The notes under the pieces: generated by a model | Database searches by the model: none | What the model was told of the DNA's origin: nothing | Seen by the model: only the letters and a program-made list of their open reading frames with translations | Shown here: piece after piece, positions 8,097 to 13,010 of the stretch | Layout: every line of letters begins with the position of its first letter | How positions within the stretch are numbered: position 1 is the first letter of the stretch | Program-made: the position numbers and the translations under genes | Assembly: GCA_002783525.1 (NCBI GenBank) | Contig: PFGS01000188.1 | Span: 1 to 13,010, forward strand | Source: Ignavibacteriales bacterium CG12_big_fil_rev_8_21_14_0_65_30_8 | GTDB lineage: Bacteria > Bacteroidota > Ignavibacteria > Ignavibacteriales > Ignavibacteriaceae | DNA: 13,010 nt | Direction of reading: 5' to 3'

Positions 8097-9560
8097 TTAT
8101 AACAACCCGGCTTCTTTATTAAATTCTTTTATTAGTTTATCTATCTTTGGTGTTAATTTTCTAATTTTCTCCCAGTAATTATCATAATCATACCACTGTG
8201 CATTCAATTCATTTAAATCTTTTTGTTGCTGCTCAATCCACGTAAAATATTTTAAATTATGAATTCTCTTTTTATCCATAAAACTTAATTCTAACATATC
8301 TGCAGTATGTGTTCCCATTAAGTTTTTATTATAAACTCTTACAGCATCATCGTAACTGAAATTTCCGTTTTCATTGTTCAACTCTTTTAATCTTGATCCG
8401 TAAAGATCCATTGAATCAGTAAGAATAGTAAACACAAAATCGTTTTCAGTTAATTCAAAATATTTTGCAAATTTTATTGCAGAGAGAATATTTGCAACAC
8501 CTGATATTCCAATTAAATTTAATTTTGAAACAAGATTTTCATTTATTCCCATTTTAATTAAATATTCTTTTCCGGCTTTCTCATTAAATAATCTAATTAA
8601 TTCAATGCAGTCATTATCATCAATTGCAATTACCATATCTGTATTTTTTACATTATGGATCCAGGGAACGTGTTTATCACCAATACCTTCAATTCTATGT
8701 CCGCCAAAACCATTAAGAAGTAGAGTCGGGCATTGAAGTGCTTCTGAAGCAGCTATTTTTAATTGTGGAAATTTTTGTTTTAAATAATCACCTGCTGCAA
8801 TAGTTCCGCCGGAACCTGTAGCCGAAATATATCCGGCAACATTTCCTTTTGAGTTATAATTTTTATTGAACACTTCTTCAATTGCGTTTCCCGTTACTTC
8901 ATAATGCCAAAGGTAATTTCCAAATTCATCAAACTGATTAAATATTTTTATGTCTTTTCTTGTAGCTTTTAATTCCCAGCATTTATCAAAAATTTCTTTA
9001 ACATTGCTTTCACATCCGGGAGTTGCAATTACTTCTCCGGCAAGTTTTTTTAACCATTCAAATCTTTCATCACTCATTTCTTCCGGCAGAATTGCTATTG
9101 ATTCACATCCCAACAATGCAGAATTAAAAGATCCTCCTCTGCAATAATTTCCTGTAGACGGCCACACTGCTTTTTGAGTTGTTGAATCAAAATTACCGGA
9201 AACAAGAGAAGGAGCCAGACAACCATAAGTTGCACCGACTTTGTGTGCACCTGTTGGAAACCACTTTCCCACCAAAGCTACTACTTTTGCTTTTATACCG
9301 GTAAGTGTACTAGGTAATTCTATAAAATTCACATCACCAAAACCACCGTCTGTTTCCTTGGGTTCATTCTTCCAGCTTATTCTAAACAAGTTTAAAGGAT
9401 TTATATCCCATAAACCAACATTCTTTAGTCTTTCAATAATTTCATGCGGTATTTTAGAAGGATCTTTCATCTGTTCATAAGTTGGATAAATAATATTTTT
9501 TTCAACACTTCTTTTAATATTATTTTTTCTTTGTGCTTGATCGATCTTTAACTCTATCAT
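8097..9560 (-). CDS. Fold-type II PLP-dependent enzyme of unknown specificity (tryptophan synthase beta/cysteine synthase superfamily)
   Basis: A 487-aa cytoplasmic enzyme, longer than most of the superfamily. The PLP lysine is probably K107 in TGAHKVGATYG. An asparagine-loop-like STGNYCRGG lies at 135-143, and a phosphate-binding glycine loop ATGSGGTIAAG at 247-257. GISGVANILSAIKFA (351-365) and TILTDSMDLYGSR (378-390) follow. The last 90 residues are charged, with aromatic segments (WYDYDNYWEKI), and look like an extra C-terminal helical region. It is not a clear match to YgeX, CysK, TrpB or threonine dehydratase, so I name only the superfamily. An AAGGA Shine-Dalgarno (9567-9571) precedes the ATG at 9560 and overlaps the stop of the upstream gene, indicating translational coupling. 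As last gene of the minus-strand operon, it may act on a 2,3-diaminopropionate-like or other amino acid product of purine ring breakdown, the role YgeX has elsewhere. That role is inference. Confidence 0.85.
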   Translation of the reverse strand: MIELKIDQAQRKNNIKRSVEKNIIYPTYEQMKDPSKIPHEIIERLKNVGLWDINPLNLFRISWKNEPKETDGGFGDVNFIELPSTLTGIKAKVVALVGKWFPTGAHKVGATYGCLAPSLVSGNFDSTTQKAVWPSTGNYCRGGSFNSALLGCESIAILPEEMSDERFEWLKKLAGEVIATPGCESNVKEIFDKCWELKATRKDIKIFNQFDEFGNYLWHYEVTGNAIEEVFNKNYNSKGNVAGYISATGSGGTIAAGDYLKQKFPQLKIAASEALQCPTLLLNGFGGHRIEGIGDKHVPWIHNVKNTDMVIAIDDNDCIELIRLFNEKAGKEYLIKMGINENLVSKLNLIGISGVANILSAIKFAKYFELTENDFVFTILTDSMDLYGSRLKELNNENGNFSYDDAVRVYNKNLMGTHTADMLELSFMDKKRIHNLKYFTWIEQQQKDLNELNAQWYDYDNYWEKIRKLTPKIDKLIKEFNKEAGLL

Positions 9561-9566
9561 ATAAAT

Positions 9567-9571
9567 TCCTT
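9567..9571 (-). promoter_or_regulatory. Shine-Dalgarno AAGGA overlapping upstream stop codon
   Basis: Read on the minus strand, AAGGA lies 6 bases before the ATG at 9560 and overlaps the TAA (9570-9572) of the threonine synthase-like gene. It is one of the few clear ribosome binding sites in the window and fixes the start of the 487-aa enzyme. Confidence 0.6.
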
Positions 9572-10787
9572 AATGTAAATTTTTCATTATGTAATTAATA
9601 TCTGCTTCATATGTTTGTGGAAGTTTTACACTTCTTAAAGCTGTGTCAATGTCCTTAAGTCCGTGACCTGTTAAAAGTATGACAACAGATTTATCCTGTG
9701 AAATATTCTTTTTCATTTTTAAAAATCCGGCAAATGCTGCAGCTGAAGAAGGCTCGCAAAAAACCCCGCTTGAACTTGATAATTGATGTTGAGAAGATAA
9801 AATTTCTTCATCACTTATCAAGATCATTTCACCTTTAACAACCTTTAAATCCTTTACGGCAGAGTAACCATTTCTAGCAACATTAACCGAAATTGAATCG
9901 GCTATAGTTGAGGCTTTATAGTTAAAATCATAACTATTGTTTTTAAAAGCATTATAAATAAAAGAACTATTTTCAGCCTGTACACCAATAATTTGGGGGA
10001 TTTTTTTTATTCTTCCCAAATACAATAAATCTGTAAAACCTTTTATAACCCCGCTTAAAATTACGCCATCACCTACAGGTAAAAAGATATAATCAATTTC
10101 TCTTTCTCCTATTTGATCAACAAGTTCAAAAGAAACTGTTTTCTTGCCTTCTATTGTCATTGGGTTATATGCGGTGTTTCTGTTAAGGTAACCTGTTCTT
10201 TCAGAAAATTTTAACGAGAGATCAAACGCTTTATCATAATCACCTTTTATAGGAATTAATTTTGCACCGTACTGTAAACACTGAACCAGTTTAGCTTTTG
10301 GTGCTGATTCTGACATAAAAATAAAAGCTTTTTGTCCTGCAGCTGATGCAATTCCTGACATTGAAGAAGCAGCATTACCTGTGGAAGCGACTGCAATTTC
10401 ATTTATATTATTTTTTTTGGCAAATGCCGAAACCAAATAAGAAGCCCTGTCTTTATAAGATCCGGTTGGATTTGTTCCATCAAATTTTAAGTAGATGTTT
10501 TCAAAACCTAAAATTTTTTGAATATTCTTTGCTTCTATCAATGGAGTATTTCCAACACTAATAGATGGAAAATATTTTTCTTCGATCGGCAGATAGTCAT
10601 AAATATTAATTATCTTGTTGGACGATAGAGTGTTTTTAAATTTTTCAGGCAGTTGAACTTTTAGAATTCCTTTGAGCGGTTTACCTTCAATATCTTTTTC
10701 TCTGCATTTTTGACAAAGCATTAAATCTTTTTTGATTTCATAAATTTGTCCACAGCTATCGCATTTATATTTAAAGTCTTTTTTCAA
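9570..10787 (-). CDS. Threonine synthase-like PLP enzyme with N-terminal zinc ribbon
   Basis: A 405-aa fold-type II PLP enzyme. A zinc ribbon with C9, C12, C25 and C28 opens the protein, as in many archaeal and bacterial threonine synthases. The catalytic lysine is K112 in NPTGSYKDRAS; the PLP-ring Asn is in ASTGNAASS (134-142); the phosphate loop region is PVGDGVILSG (237-246); CEPSSAA (344-350) and LLTGHGLKD (371-379) are ThrC-class signatures. It starts at TTG (10787): the next Met is residue 23, which would cut the zinc ribbon, and the TTG sits 7 bp after the carbamoyltransferase stop, so coupling is likely. Biochemically ThrC converts O-phosphohomoserine to threonine, but the location inside a ygeY/ygeW operon, and PVGDG in place of the common PVGN-G form, suggest another amino acid, perhaps diaminopropionate as for YgeX. 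An ordinary ThrC encoded here by chance is the alternative. Confidence 0.88.
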   Translation of the reverse strand: MKKDFKYKCDSCGQIYEIKKDLMLCQKCREKDIEGKPLKGILKVQLPEKFKNTLSSNKIINIYDYLPIEEKYFPSISVGNTPLIEAKNIQKILGFENIYLKFDGTNPTGSYKDRASYLVSAFAKKNNINEIAVASTGNAASSMSGIASAAGQKAFIFMSESAPKAKLVQCLQYGAKLIPIKGDYDKAFDLSLKFSERTGYLNRNTAYNPMTIEGKKTVSFELVDQIGEREIDYIFLPVGDGVILSGVIKGFTDLLYLGRIKKIPQIIGVQAENSSFIYNAFKNNSYDFNYKASTIADSISVNVARNGYSAVKDLKVVKGEMILISDEEILSSQHQLSSSSGVFCEPSSAAAFAGFLKMKKNISQDKSVVILLTGHGLKDIDTALRSVKLPQTYEADINYIMKNLH

Positions 10788-10794
10788 AATAAAA

Positions 10795-11805
10795 TTACAT
10801 TGTTAAAGACATTATTGATTTTGCTGTGTGCAGTCTGTTCTCTGCTTCATCAAACACAATTGAAATATTCGGGTCATCCAGAATTTCATCAGTAACTTCA
10901 TTTCCTCTGTCAGCCGGCAGGGCGTGCATAAGTTTTACATTTTTATCGGCAAGTTTTATTTTTTTATCATCGCAAATCCAGTTTTTATATTTTTCTAAAT
11001 TTGCTTTCATTTCTTTTTTGCATTCATCTTCATTTTGAAGATATTCATTAACATCGTAATGACCAAAGCCGCCCCAGTTTTTGGGAATTACTACCTGTGC
11101 ACCTTCAAAAGCTTCATCCATATCATTTGTAAATTTTAAACTGCTACCTCCTTCTTCAGCATTTTTCTTGGCTTTTTCAACAATATTTTTACTCAATGGA
11201 AATTCTTTTGGATGTGCAACCGTTACATCAATTCCAAATCTGGGGAAAAGTAAAATTTGTGTTTGAGGTACTGATAGTGGTTTTGAATGAGTGTCTGCAT
11301 AAGCCCAGGAAACTGTTACTTTTAAGTTTTTTGTATTTTTTCCCAAGTGCTCAAATATCGTCATCAGATCTGCAAGACCTTGGAATGGATGGTAAATATC
11401 ATCTTGCAAAGACATAACCGGTTTTGTAGAGTTCTTTGCCATTTCACTTAAATATTCATTTCCAATTCCATAAAAACAATTTCTTGATGCAATTCCGTGC
11501 CCCATTCTTGAAAGTATGATAGCAGTATCTTTTGGTGTTTCGCCGTGTGAAAGCTGCATTTTATCAGCGGTGAGATCGTGTGCATGCCCTCCCAATTGGG
11601 TCATACCTGCTTCCATAGAATTTCTTGTTCTGGTTGACTGTTCAAAAAATATCATGAACAATGTTTTGTCTTGCAGATATCTTGTTGGTGTTTCATTAGC
11701 AAATTTTTGTTTTAAATCCGATGCAGTTTCAAAAACTGTATCAAGTTCTTGCTTTGACCAATCTTGGCAAGTAAGAAAATGTTTTCCTTTAAATTTTGAC
11801 GACAT
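10795..11805 (-). CDS. ygeW: YgeW-like knotted carbamoyltransferase
   Basis: A 336-aa member of the aspartate/ornithine carbamoyltransferase superfamily. The carbamoyl phosphate site is seen as STRTR (57-61), with SHGET (86-90) and HPFQ (139-142). SWAYADTHSKPLSVPQ (166-181) is the proline-rich loop typical of knotted transcarbamylases and closely resembles the same loop of E. coli YgeW; VIPKNW (239-244) also matches YgeW's YPKSW. The C-terminus differs: HALPADRGNEVTDE (294-307) and FDEAENRLHTAK (318-329) look like ornithine or acetylornithine enzymes, and the protein is some 60 residues shorter than E. coli YgeW (396 aa). The physiological substrate of YgeW is not established; in this cluster it may work phosphorolytically on a ureido compound to give carbamoyl phosphate (inference). 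A GAGG at 11813-11816 lies 7 bases before the ATG. ygeY ends 23 bp upstream. Confidence 0.85.
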   Translation of the reverse strand: MSSKFKGKHFLTCQDWSKQELDTVFETASDLKQKFANETPTRYLQDKTLFMIFFEQSTRTRNSMEAGMTQLGGHAHDLTADKMQLSHGETPKDTAIILSRMGHGIASRNCFYGIGNEYLSEMAKNSTKPVMSLQDDIYHPFQGLADLMTIFEHLGKNTKNLKVTVSWAYADTHSKPLSVPQTQILLFPRFGIDVTVAHPKEFPLSKNIVEKAKKNAEEGGSSLKFTNDMDEAFEGAQVVIPKNWGGFGHYDVNEYLQNEDECKKEMKANLEKYKNWICDDKKIKLADKNVKLMHALPADRGNEVTDEILDDPNISIVFDEAENRLHTAKSIMSLTM

Positions 11806-11828
11806 ATTCAGGCCTCAATAATTTTTAT

Positions 11829-13010
11829 TTAAAAAATTGAACAATAGTAAGCATAAAAAGCTGAAGCTTTTACTAAGTGTTCAACAGGAACTTTTTCATC
11901 CGGTGCGTGAGCCATAATTTCATTACCGGGACCAAATCCAATAACGGGTATTCCATAAATTCCATTTATAGTCACACCATTTGTTGAAAAAGTCCATTTG
12001 TCAATTTTAGGATAACTACCAAAAAGTTCTTTGAAAGATTTTATGCCATTTTGAATTACATAATTTTCTTCTTCAATAACCCAGGTAGGAAAATATTTTT
12101 CCATTCCATATTCTAATCCGGTATAAGCTTTTTCTTTGTAAGTAAGCAATTCAACTTTTGCATTCATTCCTTTCACAATTTCTTCAACTTGTTTTAAAGC
12201 CAATTTTTTATCTTCGCCTTTCGTAAGTCTTCTGTCCAGATGAAATTTACAAAAATCTGAAACTGCACAAAGAGAAGGACTGGAGGAAACAATTTCTGAA
12301 ATAGTTACGGAACCTTTCCCGAGAAATTCATCAGTAATTAATTTTTCATTTAACTTTTCAATTTCTAATGCTGCTTTTGATGCCATGTAGATTGCATTCT
12401 TTCCTCTTTCAGGAGCAGAACCATGAGCTGAAAGTCCGTAAAATGAAACTTCAATTTCCATTCTTCCTCTGTGTCCTCGGTATATATTTAAGTTTGTCGG
12501 TTCTGTTACAATTACACAGTCAGGTTTAATTTTATCTTCTTCAACAATATATTTCCAGCATAATCCGTCACAGTCTTCTTCCATAACTGAGCCGACAAAG
12601 TAAATTGTTACATCATTTGTTAATCCAATTTCTTTTAAAATTTTTCCGGCTGTTATAAACGAAGCAGGTCCACCGGTTTGATCAACACTTCCTCTCCCGT
12701 GAACAAATCCGTCTTTAATTTCCCCGCCTAAAGGATCAAAACTCCAGGCATCCAGATTTCCAAGATCAACTGTATCAATATGTCCATCAATTGCAATAAT
12801 TTTTTTTCCGTTGCCAATTCTTCCGATTACATTTCCTAATCCATCAATCTTTACCTCATCAAATTCGGCATCTTCCATCATATTCTTTATTAAAGAAGCA
12901 ACTTCCTTTTCACACATGCTTAAAGATTTATGCTGAACTAATTTTGAAAGGTTTTGTGCTGTATATGATTCATGCTTTTTTGCAAGTTCAAAAATTTTTT
13001 CTGATTTATT
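11829..13010 (-). CDS. ygeY: YgeY-family M20 metallohydrolase, 5' end beyond the window
   Basis: The frame is open to the window edge: 31 codons precede the internal Met at 12917 and read as family sequence (AKKHESYTAQNLSKLVQHKS), so the true start is outside; about 393 codons are visible, close to full length (E. coli YgeY is about 400 aa). Counting from the Met at 12917, di-metal residues of the M20 (ArgE/DapE/CPG2) family are H46 and D48 in AIDGHIDTV, D79 in GRGSVDQTGG, catalytic E113 with ligand E114 in VMEEDCDG, E139 in VTEPTN, and H337 in MAHAPDE. The lid/dimerisation domain includes GLSAHGSAPERG (161-172). The family hydrolyses N-acyl or N-carbamoyl amide bonds, and YgeY is described as a selenium-metabolism-linked hydrolase. 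It is the first gene seen of the minus-strand set ygeY, ygeW and two PLP enzymes. It probably releases an amino acid from an acyl/carbamoyl derivative that the PLP enzymes then use (inference). Confidence 0.92.
   Translation of the reverse strand, partial: NKSEKIFELAKKHESYTAQNLSKLVQHKSLSMCEKEVASLIKNMMEDAEFDEVKIDGLGNVIGRIGNGKKIIAIDGHIDTVDLGNLDAWSFDPLGGEIKDGFVHGRGSVDQTGGPASFITAGKILKEIGLTNDVTIYFVGSVMEEDCDGLCWKYIVEEDKIKPDCVIVTEPTNLNIYRGHRGRMEIEVSFYGLSAHGSAPERGKNAIYMASKAALEIEKLNEKLITDEFLGKGSVTISEIVSSSPSLCAVSDFCKFHLDRRLTKGEDKKLALKQVEEIVKGMNAKVELLTYKEKAYTGLEYGMEKYFPTWVIEEENYVIQNGIKSFKELFGSYPKIDKWTFSTNGVTINGIYGIPVIGFGPGNEIMAHAPDEKVPVEHLVKASAFYAYYCSIF

Noticed and set aside
8087..8102. TTATAA...TTATAA inverted repeat as a bidirectional terminator
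   Set aside because: It is all A/T with only six pairs, and the T-run is on the wrong side of the repeat for the plus strand.
12918..13010. Met at 12917 as the true start of ygeY
   Set aside because: The same frame stays open for 31 more codons to the edge and reads as plausible family N-terminus; starting at 12917 would remove part of the M20 fold.

Overview
The window is visibly AT-rich (many A/T homopolymers; Lys-, Ile- and Asn-rich proteins). Most genes lack a clear Shine-Dalgarno sequence and are tightly packed. This fits the Bacteroidota/Ignavibacteria/Chlorobi side of the tree, but that placement is an inference from style only; there is no rRNA or marker gene here.

Layout. (1) Positions 1-741: a 28-bp perfect palindrome at 64-91, then a small orphan protein with a likely PD-(D/E)XK nuclease core. 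It looks unrelated to the rest. (2) Positions 833-8067, plus strand: ygfK (large FAD/Fe-S oxidoreductase), a one-piece molybdenum hydroxylase of the xanthine dehydrogenase family ([2Fe-2S] and Mo domains fused, no FAD subunit), and ssnA (amidohydrolase). A strong composite hairpin at 6675-6728 separates the last two. (3) Positions 13010 to 8097, minus strand, reading towards block 2: ygeY (M20 peptidase/deacylase family, 5' end outside the window), a YgeW-like knotted carbamoyltransferase, a zinc-ribbon threonine synthase-like PLP enzyme with a TTG start, and an unusual 487-aa fold-type II PLP enzyme. The two blocks converge with 29 bp between stop codons.

The set ygfK, xdh, ssnA, ygeW, ygeY is the core of the E. 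coli ygeW-xdhD region. These families are described as selenium-metabolism-linked, and homologous gene sets in gut anaerobes have been tied to anaerobic purine/uric acid breakdown. A reasonable reading is a purine catabolic module: the Mo hydroxylase acts on the purine ring, SsnA and YgeY hydrolyse ring-opened intermediates, YgeW handles a carbamoyl group (possibly yielding carbamoyl phosphate), YgfK handles electrons or a reductive step, and PLP enzymes deaminate the remaining amino acid fragment.

The most interesting point is how this version differs from the classic one. No recognisable YgeX (2,3-diaminopropionate ammonia-lyase) is present. Two different PLP enzymes occupy its place, one of a family I cannot name. 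The carbamoyltransferase is shorter, with an ornithine-carbamoyltransferase-like C-terminus, and no FAD subunit, hydantoinase or carbamate kinase gene lies in the window. Two of the longest possible ORF starts (82 and 6712) fall inside palindromes and are probably wrong; I prefer 100 and 6742.
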